Origin: Suttonella ornithocola | GTDB lineage: Bacteria > Pseudomonadota > Gammaproteobacteria > Cardiobacteriales > Cardiobacteriaceae | DNA: 7,681 bases | Assembly (NCBI RefSeq): GCF_001889065.1 | Contig: NZ_LWHB01000138.1 | Coordinates: forward strand, 1-7,681 | Direction: 5' to 3' | In this document: piece after piece, positions 1 to 5,340 of the stretch | Layout of the letters: each line of letters begins with the position of its first letter | How positions within the stretch are numbered: position 1 is the stretch's first letter | Position numbers and translations under genes: made by a program | The notes under the pieces: model-generated | Databases searched by the model: none | What the model was told of the DNA's origin: nothing | What the model saw: the letters and a program-made list of their open reading frames with translations, nothing else

Positions 1-140
1 AAAGCCTTTAGGATGGGGATTTTAATCCAGCTATAGACGGTGAATTTGCTGATCTTGTAGCGCTTTGCAACAGCGCGCCAAGTTTCTCCATTAGCAATAT
101 CGTTAAGAATTTTCTGTCGGAATTGGCGACAGTAGGTCAT
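1..140 (-). CDS. IS630-family transposase, N-terminal part (cut by window edge)
   Basis: The frame starts with ATG at 140-138, reads leftward and is still open at position 1, giving 46 complete codons. It begins MTYCRQFRQKILNDIANGE and continues with the helix-turn-helix core WRAVAKRYKISKFTVYSWIK. This is the usual DNA-binding head of IS630-like and related transposases: a basic start, a GxTWxxVAKRY helix, and an SKxTVxxW recognition helix. The catalytic domain is not visible. There is no strong Shine-Dalgarno sequence before the ATG, which is common for transposases. It could also be a stand-alone HTH orphan of a two-frame IS630 element. It belongs with the terminal repeat at 219-231. Confidence 0.65.
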   Translation of the reverse strand, partial: MTYCRQFRQKILNDIANGETWRAVAKRYKISKFTVYSWIKIPILKA

Positions 141-218
141 AGGATATGCTCAGTTTGTTTTTGATAATTCTACTACAAGTTGTTCTTTATATCTGCTTTG
201 GATAGATTGGATTATAAG

Positions 219-231
219 TGATTTGACTATA
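219..231 (-). repeat. Terminal inverted repeat of the IS630-like element
   Basis: Read inward on the minus strand this is TATAGTCAAATCA. An identical 13-mer lies at 7656-7668 on the plus strand, and a one-base variant (TATAGTTAAATCA) at 260-272. Its position about 80 bases upstream of the transposase start is right for an IS end. The TA flank fits the TA target preference of IS630-type elements. Confidence 0.55.
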
Positions 232-259
232 TTTTCGATTTTTTGAATAAGTCTGTTTA

Positions 260-351
260 TAGTTAAATCAGATAAAAAGCAGGCGTTCTATATAAATTTT
301 GCCTAGCGTTTCTAGCGAGAAATGATGTTATTTTTGGCTGATAGCACGATA
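260..351. repeat. Palindromic MITE-like repeat, copy 1
   Basis: This element of about 92 bp starts with TATAGTTAAATCAG and ends with CTGATAGCACGATA. It is imperfectly palindromic: a TCAGATAAAAA arm on the left faces a TTTTTGGCTGA arm on the right. A diverged copy lies at 6433-6523 with shared blocks in the same order (TCAG.TAAAAA, TTCTATA, CCTAGC, GCGnGAAA, TTTTT.GCTGAT). The left end matches the IS ends at 219-231 and 7656-7668, so it may be a non-autonomous element moved by the IS630-like transposase. No open frame fits inside. The boundaries are inferred from the TATA-like ends and could be a few bases off. Confidence 0.55.
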
Positions 352-482
352 TGATTGGAATGCATGAAATCTTATCCAAGTTTATTCGTCAAAAATCACG
401 AAATAGGTATTTATTATCAAAATTGGTAAATTTTTCTAAAAAGTTTATTGTTTTTACGGTATAGTAATACGACCTCAATGAG
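352..482. other. AT-rich intergenic stretch, probable promoter region of the small membrane protein
   Basis: This is a very AT-rich, non-coding stretch between the palindromic repeat and the membrane-protein frame. A TATAGT hexamer at 460-465 could serve as a -10 element, but I see no convincing -35 at 16-18 bases upstream. A small inverted repeat, CCTCA/TGAGG, spans 473-488 over the proposed start. I see no coding region or RNA gene in it. Confidence 0.3.
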
Positions 483-803
483 ATGAGGTGTGTTTATTTT
501 CAGTTAATAATTCATTTTGTCATGGACGACAAACCTGAGAATTACGCTGTGCTTTTCATTGCTTTTATTCTAATTGGTCCACCGTTAGGTGCGCTAGTTA
601 TGCCACTGTTTATGCGTACCAATTGGCAAATCATTTTTAAAGGAACACATCTTCCCATTATTGGGTTATATGGCTATATTTCCGCGATTCTGACAGGATT
701 AACCATTTGGTGGTTACAGCTGTATCGCGGTGTGTATGGCACTTTTATTTCCATCCTATTAGGTTGCTTTATTTCAGTTGGTTTATATTTTTTGATGGGA
801 TGA
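483..803 (+). CDS. Small hypothetical multi-pass membrane protein, probably truncated by an in-frame TGA
   Basis: I do not recognise the family. The product is 106 aa from the ATG at 483. A second in-frame ATG at 522 (residue 14, MDDKPENYAVLF) looks the more natural N-terminus, but neither has a clear Shine-Dalgarno sequence. From the second start there are three hydrophobic segments: about residues 8-31 with a GPPLGALVMPLFM stretch, 43-64 (PIIGLYGYISAILTGLTIWW), and 72-92 (GTFISILLGCFISVGLYFL). It ends FLMG at a TGA. The same frame goes on for 28 more codons that encode a fourth hydrophobic segment and stop with TAA at 888-890. The TGA therefore looks like a Trp codon (TGG) changed to a stop. 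It is convergent with metQ and shares its terminator palindrome. The fragment may still be made as a three-segment protein. Confidence 0.5.
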   Translation: MRCVYFQLIIHFVMDDKPENYAVLFIAFILIGPPLGALVMPLFMRTNWQIIFKGTHLPIIGLYGYISAILTGLTIWWLQLYRGVYGTFISILLGCFISVGLYFLMG

Positions 804-890
804 CAACCGTTGTTACCGCTAGTGGCAACGGGTGGGGCTTTTTCTGCTGGTATATTGTCATTGTTTTTACCTAAACGTTCTTACCTTTAA
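804..890 (+). pseudogene. In-frame continuation of the small membrane protein after the TGA
   Basis: Directly after the TGA at 801-803 the same frame encodes QPLLPLVATGGAFSAGIL, then SLFLPKRSYL and a TAA at 888-890. This is a plausible transmembrane helix with a basic end, as expected for the fourth segment of the upstream protein. The TAA sits inside the left arm of the 872-938 palindrome, just as the metQ stop sits in the right arm. That supports 890 as the ancestral gene end. No start codon with a ribosome site is visible for independent translation. Confidence 0.45.
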
Positions 891-938
891 AGAAGCCAGC
901 AATGATGCTGGCTTTTCTTTAAAGGTAAGGAACGTTTA
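872..938. terminator. Long bidirectional terminator hairpin between the membrane-protein gene and metQ
   Basis: The left arm (872-900) pairs with the right arm (907-938) over essentially its whole length, with one extra C and two extra A in the right arm. The core is GCCAGC-AATGAT-GCTGGC. On the plus strand it is followed by TTTTCTTT, and on the minus strand by TTCTTT, so it can act in both directions. The outer part contains the TAA at 888-890 of the plus-strand frame and the metQ stop (936-938). This fits convergent transcription units sharing one terminator. Confidence 0.8.
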
Positions 939-1733
939 TTTCCAGTTTTCAGGGAATTTATAGCCTTGGAAATGTTCGTTTGCCCATGCTTTGAAGCTAT
1001 CAGAGTTATAAGCCGCTTCAACGTCTTTGACCCAAGGTTTGTCGGTATCTTCACTACGCACGGCGACCCAGTTAATAAAGGTTATTCCTGGTTCTTTATG
1101 GAGCGCATCGCTGATTTTTATCCCAGAGCTTGTTGCGTAGTTGCCTGGAATAATCGCAAAGTCTACATCGCCACGCGAACGTGGAAGTTGCGCAGCTTCT
1201 AATTCTACAAATTCGATTTTATGTGGGTTGTCCACGATATCTTTCGGTGATGCTTTTAAGGCGTCAATGTCTTTTTTCAGGGTAAGCCAACCAAGGTCTT
1301 GTAACAACAGCAAAGCGCGAGCGCTATTGCTTGGGTCATTCGGGAGAGAGATACGAACGCTATCCTTTAGTTGGTCTAGGTTATTCAATTTACCTGCATA
1401 TAGTCCTAAAGGTGCGGTAGGTGCTTGGAAAACGTTGGTAATATCTAAGCCTTTAGCCGCTTTAAAGGTGTCTAAGTAAGGTTTGTGTTGGAATTCGTTA
1501 ACGTCGAGTTCGCCATTGGCTAGGGCTAAGTTAGGACGGATGTAGTCGGTAAATTCGATGACTTCTACTTTATAGCCGTCTTTTTCTAATTGAGGCTGAA
1601 CGGCAGCTTTAAACATATCTGCATGGTCGCCAACAGTCGCACCGAAGACAATTTTGTCTTTGTTTGGGTCTTTTGCTTGCGCACCAGTGAAAGCAAGTGC
1701 GATTGCGGTTGCAAGTATGAGTTTATGTTTCAT
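936..1733 (-). CDS. metQ: D/L-methionine ABC transporter, periplasmic substrate-binding protein MetQ
   Basis: MetQ captures methionine in the periplasm and delivers it to the MetNI importer. The product is 265 aa, normal for NlpA/MetQ proteins. Family hallmarks are visible in order: IVFGATVGDHADM near the mature N-terminus, VEVIEFTDYIRPNLALANGE (57-75), the NEFQHKPYLDTF block (79-90), APLGLYAGKLNNLDQLKD (107-124), RISLPNDPSNSARALLLLQ (127-145), and PGNYATSSGI (196-205), whose Asn198 matches the conserved ligand-contacting Asn of the family. The signal peptide MKHKLILATAIALAFTGAQA ends in an AxA signal-peptidase I site. There is no lipobox Cys, unlike the lipoprotein MetQ/NlpA of many Gram-negatives. 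The start at 1733 is preceded by AGGAG, which overlaps the metI stop. It is last in metN-metI-metQ and ends in the shared terminator hairpin. Confidence 0.93.
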   Translation of the reverse strand: MKHKLILATAIALAFTGAQAKDPNKDKIVFGATVGDHADMFKAAVQPQLEKDGYKVEVIEFTDYIRPNLALANGELDVNEFQHKPYLDTFKAAKGLDITNVFQAPTAPLGLYAGKLNNLDQLKDSVRISLPNDPSNSARALLLLQDLGWLTLKKDIDALKASPKDIVDNPHKIEFVELEAAQLPRSRGDVDFAIIPGNYATSSGIKISDALHKEPGITFINWVAVRSEDTDKPWVKDVEAAYNSDSFKAWANEHFQGYKFPENWK

Positions 1734-1741
1734 AGGGTCTC

Positions 1742-2413
1742 CTATCGTTTATCAAGAGCAGCAGCCACACGGTTGCCGATGAATTGAATAGCAATAACCA
1801 ATAGTATAAGTATTGCCACAATAAAAATAATGATTTCAGTTTGGTAGCGGTAATAGCCATAACGAATGGCTAGGTCACCTAATCCGCCGCCGCCAATCAT
1901 GCCAGCAGCAGCACTGTAGGAAAGGATGCCAATGGTTAGCACGGTAATGCTAAGTACCATACTAGCGCGCGCTTCGTTAAGTAGAACGCCAAAAAGGATG
2001 TGTTGCGGTTTGGCGCCCATGCCAATAGAGGCTTCAATCACACCAGCAGGCACTTCTTTTAGGTTTTGCTCGACCAGTCGAGCAAAGAAAAAGGTACCGC
2101 TCACGGTTAGGGTAACACAAGCAGCAATGGGTCCAATGGTTGTACCAGTAATTAAATGAGTTAAGGGGCTGAGCGCAATCATTAAGATGACAAAGGGAAA
2201 GGCGCGCATGATGTTAACAGTATGTTCTAAGCTACGATAAAGCCAGCGATGGTAGTAAAGTTGTGGATGACTACTGGCAAATAACCCAATGCCAATGAGT
2301 CCACCGAGCAAGGTAGAGAGAACGGTAGAGATGCTAACCATTTCAAAGGTTTGCCAAGCAGCTTTTAGGATATCGTTACGTAGCGCCCAAATGTTATCGA
2401 TCCATTGTTGCAT
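1742..2413 (-). CDS. metI: D-methionine ABC transporter permease MetI
   Basis: MetI is the inner-membrane channel subunit of the methionine importer and works as a homodimer with MetN. The product is 223 aa, close to the E. coli length of about 217. Five hydrophobic segments are apparent: about 22-46, 70-90, 94-112, 150-172 and 192-213. The EAA loop that docks to the ATPase is IEASIGMGAKPQHILFGVLLNEA (126-148). Typical family stretches include NIMRAFPFVILMIALSPLT, GTTIGPIAACVTLTVS, and the glycine-rich YSAAAGMIGGGGLGDLAIRYGY. The start overlaps the metN stop by one base (TAATG), which suggests translational coupling, and a GGAG lies 8 bases upstream inside metN. metQ follows after a gap of 8 bases. 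Confidence 0.93.
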   Translation of the reverse strand: MQQWIDNIWALRNDILKAAWQTFEMVSISTVLSTLLGGLIGIGLFASSHPQLYYHRWLYRSLEHTVNIMRAFPFVILMIALSPLTHLITGTTIGPIAACVTLTVSGTFFFARLVEQNLKEVPAGVIEASIGMGAKPQHILFGVLLNEARASMVLSITVLTIGILSYSAAAGMIGGGGLGDLAIRYGYYRYQTEIIIFIVAILILLVIAIQFIGNRVAAALDKR

Positions 2414-3150
2414 TATTCTTGCTCCGTTAAGGCTTTACCAATGTCGGTTTGTGCGGTGAATTGTCCGTTTTCAATATGGATGGTTTCTAAAAGATGACCA
2501 TGATTGAGCAGGGCAGCGCGATGGCAAAGTCGGCGAATTACCGACATTTCGTGAGTAACAATGACAATCGTTACCCCAAAACGTTGGTTAATATCCGCAA
2601 GACAGGAAAGTACGCTGTTGGTGGTTAATGGGTCTAATGCGCTGGTAGGTTCGTCAGCAAGGATGACTTCAGGACCGGAAGCTAGAGCCCGCGCGATGCC
2701 GACGCGTTGTTTTTGTCCACCAGATAGACGAGCAGGATAGGCATGTGCTTTTTCCCATAATCCAACAATTTCTAAGCATTCCCGCACTCTTGCAGCGCGT
2801 TTGTCTTTAGGATATTCGGCAATTTTTAAAGCGTAAGCGACGTTTTCAAAAACAGTGCGATTCGTCATAAGATTAAATTGCTGAAAAATCATACCGATTT
2901 TTCTTCTTGCCAATCGCAGTTGTTTAGGGGACATGGCAGTTAATTCTGCATTATTGAGAAAGACTTTTCCTGTTTCTGGTCGTTCTAATAAATTCATCAA
3001 GCGCAAAAGCGTCGATTTTCCTGCACCGGAATAGCCCATCAGTCCAAAGATTTCCCCATCTCGGATTTGTAGAGAGATATTTTCAACCGCAGTGAAGCGT
3101 TGCTTATTCGCGCCTTCAAAATGTTTAGATACGGCTTCTAAACGGATCAC
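2413..3150 (-). CDS. metN: Methionine ABC transporter ATP-binding protein MetN (short form without C-terminal regulatory domain)
   Basis: MetN is the cytoplasmic ATPase that powers methionine import. I place the start at the GTG at 3150-3148, giving 245 aa beginning MIRLEAVSKHF. A GGAGA lies 8 bases before it, and MIRLEAVSKHF matches the usual MetN N-terminus (E. coli MIKLSNITKVF). The longer frame to a TTG at 3165 would start almost at the predicted transcription start and has no ribosome site. All ATPase motifs are present: Walker A GYSGAGKST (39-47), Q-loop Gln90, signature LSGGQ (142-146), Walker B VILADE (162-167) and the H-loop His200. The protein ends soon after the nucleotide-binding domain. 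The roughly 100-residue C-terminal NIL/C2 domain, which senses methionine in E. coli MetN (343 aa), is absent. It is first in the metNIQ operon. Confidence 0.92.
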   Translation of the reverse strand: MIRLEAVSKHFEGANKQRFTAVENISLQIRDGEIFGLMGYSGAGKSTLLRLMNLLERPETGKVFLNNAELTAMSPKQLRLARRKIGMIFQQFNLMTNRTVFENVAYALKIAEYPKDKRAARVRECLEIVGLWEKAHAYPARLSGGQKQRVGIARALASGPEVILADEPTSALDPLTTNSVLSCLADINQRFGVTIVIVTHEMSVIRRLCHRAALLNHGHLLETIHIENGQFTAQTDIGKALTEQE

Positions 3151-3158
3151 GATGTTCG

Positions 3159-3163
3159 TCTCC
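3159..3163 (-). promoter_or_regulatory. Ribosome binding site that fixes the metN GTG start
   Basis: On the minus strand this reads GGAGA, 8 bases before the GTG at 3150-3148. The upstream TTG overlaps this same site and lies about three bases from the predicted transcript start. The GTG is therefore the likely initiation codon. Confidence 0.65.
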
Positions 3164-3174
3164 AAAAATCGAAC

Positions 3175-3203
3175 ATTAAATAGAAGTCATGCTTCAGCGT
3201 CAA
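3175..3203 (-). promoter_or_regulatory. Sigma70-type promoter of metNIQ
   Basis: On the minus strand a TTGACG -35 box (3203-3198) is followed after exactly 17 bases by a TTTAAT -10 box (3180-3175). Each hexamer matches the consensus at five of six positions. Transcription would begin near 3168, leaving a leader of under 20 bases before the GTG. There is thus no room for a SAM riboswitch or a T-box leader, and control would have to be at the promoter. Confidence 0.6.
3183..3195. promoter_or_regulatory. Small inverted repeat in the metN promoter spacer, possible operator
   Basis: GAAG-TCATG-CTTC lies between the -10 and -35 boxes, a position where a repressor would block polymerase. The left half AGAAGTCA (3182-3189) agrees with the MetJ box AGACGTCT at six of eight bases. 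Tandem MetJ boxes, which are the norm, are not evident. A methionine-responsive regulator is a guess from position. Confidence 0.25.
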
Positions 3204-3210
3204 TGCTGTT

Positions 3211-3239
3211 TTCATCACTTTTTGGCATAACAATATAAT
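3211..3239 (+). promoter_or_regulatory. Probable promoter of the lemA operon
   Basis: A perfect -10 hexamer TATAAT lies at 3234-3239. Seventeen bases upstream is TTCATC (3211-3216), a weak -35 match. A start near 3246 would leave a leader of about 60 bases before lemA. A second, weaker arrangement uses TTGAGA (3250-3255) as -35 with TAGGAT (3271-3276) as -10, at a short spacing of 15. It diverges from the metNIQ promoter, whose -35 box lies about 10 bases away. Confidence 0.4.
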
Positions 3240-3307
3240 GAAGATAGTTTTGAGAACTCTCACTCTGTAGTAGGATAGGGTTTTAAATCATTCATTGAGA
3301 GAGAAAA

Positions 3308-3937
3308 ATGTACGCAATCGCGAAAAAACAACAAGGCGCTTTACGCGGAGGAATGTTGGTTTTGGTTGTTATTATTGGGTTAATTATTGCTGTCGGTGCA
3401 ATGGCTGTACCGACTTATAACCGCTTACAAGGGTTAGACGAAACGGTTAAAGCGCAATGGTCGGAAGTGGTGAACCAATATCAGCGCCGTGCGGATTTAA
3501 TTCCGAATTTGGTAGAGGTAACGAAAAAGTATGCTGCTCATGAAGAAGCGGTCTTTACTCAAGTGGCGGAAGCGCGGAGTAAGGTGAGCGCCATGAATGT
3601 CAGTGTTGATAATCTAGATGCGGCAAAATTACAGCAATTCCAACAAGCGCAAGGCGAACTCGGTGTGGCATTATCACGCTTGATTGCCGTTTCTGAAAGT
3701 TATCCAGAATTAAAAGCCAATACGGTTTTTGAAAATTTACAAACACAATTAGAAGGGACAGAAAACCGCATTACTACCGCGCGTAAACGTTATATCGAAA
3801 GCGTAAAAGACTTTAATAGCACGGTTCGTCGTTTTCCAACCAATTTGGTAGCAAAATTTGCTGGTTTGTCGGTAAAACCAAATTTTACCGTGGAAAATGA
3901 AGCGGCGATTTCAACAGCACCGAAAGTACAGTTTTAA
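3308..3937 (+). CDS. lemA: LemA family protein
   Basis: LemA proteins are inner-membrane-anchored helical-bundle proteins of unclear biochemical role. The product is 209 aa, a little over the usual length of about 185-200. A single N-terminal membrane segment spans about residues 14-34 (GGMLVLVVIIGLIIAVGAMAV). The conserved LemA block follows at once: YNRLQGLDETVKAQWSEVVNQYQRRADLIPNLVEVTKKYAAHEEAVF (37-83). The remainder is alpha-helical, with a late FNSTVRRFPTNLVAKFAGL block typical of the family. GAGAGA lies just before the ATG. It heads the operon lemA, TPM protein, TPM protein, HAD protein; the next gene starts 9 bases after its stop. LemA with TPM-domain partners is a widespread pairing, which supports the call. 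Confidence 0.92.
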   Translation: MYAIAKKQQGALRGGMLVLVVIIGLIIAVGAMAVPTYNRLQGLDETVKAQWSEVVNQYQRRADLIPNLVEVTKKYAAHEEAVFTQVAEARSKVSAMNVSVDNLDAAKLQQFQQAQGELGVALSRLIAVSESYPELKANTVFENLQTQLEGTENRITTARKRYIESVKDFNSTVRRFPTNLVAKFAGLSVKPNFTVENEAAISTAPKVQF

Positions 3938-3946
3938 GAGGATAGT

Positions 3947-4825
3947 ATGGTTAAGCGTTTCTTTTGTTTATTCATCGGATTTTGGTTGCTAACTGCACAA
4001 GCAGTTGTACCAGAACGCTTAACTTTAAACGCCCCCGTCATTGACCAAGCAGGATTATTAACGTCTAGCGAAAATACACAGCTATCGGCAATGATTCGTC
4101 ATTGGCATCAGCAAGGCTTAATGCAAGCGGCCGTAGTGATTGTTGATAGCACAGATGGCATGGCACCGTTTGATTACGCAATGAGCTTAGCAGAGCGTTG
4201 GAAGTTGGGCAGTAAGCAACAAGATAACGGATTATTATTTTTGATTGCCGTCGGTGATAGGACCTATTTTATTTTGCCTGGCTATGGACTAGAGGGCGCA
4301 TTGCCAGATGTTTCCATTAAACGGATTGAGCGTAATCAGTTGGTTCCTTCTTTTAAAGGCGGACGCTATTTTCAAGGCATAGACCAAACGCTAAAAGCAA
4401 TTGCCACTCAGCTAGAAGCTGACCCGGAAATTCGCAGTCAAATGATTGCTGAAGACAAAAAAGATTCTCAAGGCGATTTATTAGAAGAGCTACTCCCTTT
4501 TTTCATTCCTATTTTTATTGTCACAATGGTGCTACGCGCTGTTTTAGGGCGTTTCCTTGGTTCGCTTTTGGGTAGCGGGGTGGTATTTGGTATAACTGTC
4601 TGGAGCGTTGGTGCGGGTATCGTTGCAGGACTATTTTTTGCCTTGTTTTTCTTTGTATTCGTGCAGTTTTTTTCCGGTATGAATCGGAGAGGGGGCGGAA
4701 TCCCCATTATTGTCAGCGGAAGAAACGATAGAGGTGGATTTGGCGGTGGCGGCTTCGGCGGAGGCGGTGGTTATAGCGGCGGCGGAGGCGGTTTTTCTGG
4801 CGGTGGTGCAGGAGGTTCATGGTGA
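3947..4825 (+). CDS. TPM-domain (YgcG-like) membrane protein with Gly-rich C-terminus
   Basis: The product is 292 aa. A signal peptide (MVKRFFCLFIGFWLLTAQA, AxA cleavage near residue 19) precedes a TPM domain (formerly DUF477) at about 28-160. Recognisable family stretches are APVIDQAGLLTSSENTQLS, AERWKLGSKQQDNGLLFLIAV and YGLEGALPD. Two hydrophobic segments (about 182-200 and 208-243) follow. The tail is an arginine-containing linker and a Gly/Ser/Phe-rich run ending GGAGGSW. This architecture is standard for the YgcG-like protein next to lemA, where the TPM domain lies outside the cytoplasmic membrane. The molecular function is unsettled; some TPM proteins have been linked to photosystem repair or phosphatase activity, which need not apply here. 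AGAGGATAG precedes the ATG. The 3' end overlaps the next gene by 7 bases, and the Gly-rich codons also supply that gene's ribosome site. Confidence 0.88.
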   Translation: MVKRFFCLFIGFWLLTAQAVVPERLTLNAPVIDQAGLLTSSENTQLSAMIRHWHQQGLMQAAVVIVDSTDGMAPFDYAMSLAERWKLGSKQQDNGLLFLIAVGDRTYFILPGYGLEGALPDVSIKRIERNQLVPSFKGGRYFQGIDQTLKAIATQLEADPEIRSQMIAEDKKDSQGDLLEELLPFFIPIFIVTMVLRAVLGRFLGSLLGSGVVFGITVWSVGAGIVAGLFFALFFFVFVQFFSGMNRRGGGIPIIVSGRNDRGGFGGGGFGGGGGYSGGGGGFSGGGAGGSW

Positions 4826-5328
4826 AAGCATTTGCAAATAAAATTAAACGCAGTATTGCGCATTTGACCGCAACACCTTTTCAATCCCGTTGGCTGAATA
4901 AAGCAACTTGCGCACGATTACAAACGGTCATTGCGCAAGCAGAAAAAGGACACAATGGAGAACTGGTACTGGTAATTGAGAAATCCCTACCAACGTCTTT
5001 AGCATGGAATATTAACGTTCGAGAACGGGCCATCAATTTATTTAGCCACTATCGGGTATGGGATACCGTAGAGCGGAGTGGCGTTTTAATCTATCTGAAT
5101 TTAGCGGAACATCGTTTAGAAATCGTTGCTGATCGCGGCATTGATGCGGTTGTTGCAGACAAAGAATGGCAAAGAATGGCTGATGATGCGATTGCGCGGC
5201 TATATGCAAAGGCGCGGATAGAAGCATTAGAGATTTTAATTGATGAAATTGCGCAGACTTTGCGAACGCATTTTGCGGGCGAAGATGTTAATGGCAATGA
5301 ATTGCCCAACCGCGTCATTATTATATAA
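4819..5328 (+). CDS. Second TPM-domain protein (short cytosolic-type form)
   Basis: This 169-aa protein has no signal peptide and no clear membrane segment. It carries one TPM domain at about residues 25-150. Family features are KGHNGELVLVIEKSLP (43-58), FSHYRVWDTVERSGVLIYLNLAEHRLEIVADRGID (75-109), and a Trp-containing helix (EWQRMADDAIARLYAKARIEALEILIDEIAQTLRTHF). The ATG overlaps the end of the preceding TPM gene by 7 bases. The strong AGGAGG just upstream lies inside the Gly codons of that gene, so the two are probably translationally coupled. Paired long and short TPM proteins downstream of lemA are common in proteobacteria, which suggests they work together at the membrane. The tail ELPNRVIII is not otherwise recognisable. 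Confidence 0.85.
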   Translation: MVKAFANKIKRSIAHLTATPFQSRWLNKATCARLQTVIAQAEKGHNGELVLVIEKSLPTSLAWNINVRERAINLFSHYRVWDTVERSGVLIYLNLAEHRLEIVADRGIDAVVADKEWQRMADDAIARLYAKARIEALEILIDEIAQTLRTHFAGEDVNGNELPNRVIII

Positions 5329-5340
5329 GGAGAGAAAACT

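Larger units (their letters stand above)
1..231 (-). mobile_element. IS630-like insertion sequence, partial (one end)
   Basis: This is the end of an insertion sequence that runs off the left window edge. It contains the start of a minus-strand transposase (140 down to 1), a short untranslated stretch, and the sequence TGATTTGACTATA at 219-231. Read inward, that sequence is TATAGTCAAATCA, and the same 13 bases occur at 7656-7668. The outer TATA fits IS630/Tc1-type elements, which insert at TA and duplicate it. The family call rests on the transposase N-terminus and the TA-type end. The other end and the catalytic DDE domain are outside the window, so whether the element is intact cannot be judged. 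Confidence 0.6.

Noticed and set aside
801..831. TGA followed at once by a hairpin (CCGTTG/CAACGG, 807-831): possible selenocysteine codon with a SECIS element.
   Set aside because: The protein context is a hydrophobic membrane helix with no redox motif. A TGG-to-TGA change explains the site more simply, and no selenocysteine machinery is visible.
807..844. CCGTTG...CAACGG hairpin as the terminator of the small membrane protein gene.
   Set aside because: The T run does not directly follow the stem (GTGGGG lies between), and the sequence reads as coding in the same frame. The 872-938 palindrome is the better terminator.
966..2159. Plus-strand open frames antisense to metQ and metI (966-1202, 1141-1479, 1590-1787, 1926-2159).
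   Set aside because: They mirror strongly conserved minus-strand genes, have low-complexity or unrecognisable translations and no ribosome sites.
3151..3165. TTG at 3165 as the start of MetN, adding METNI.
   Set aside because: It overlaps the GGAGA that serves the GTG at 3150 and would lie about three bases from the predicted transcript start. Homologous MetN proteins begin like MIRLEAVSKHF.
3166..3307. A methionine-responsive riboswitch (SAM type) ahead of metNIQ.
   Set aside because: The predicted leader is under 20 bases, and no conserved multi-helix structure can fit.
4468..4707. Minus-strand frame opposite the membrane part of the first TPM gene.
   Set aside because: The translation is Lys/Pro/Thr-rich and unlike a folded protein; the opposite strand carries the recognisable family protein.
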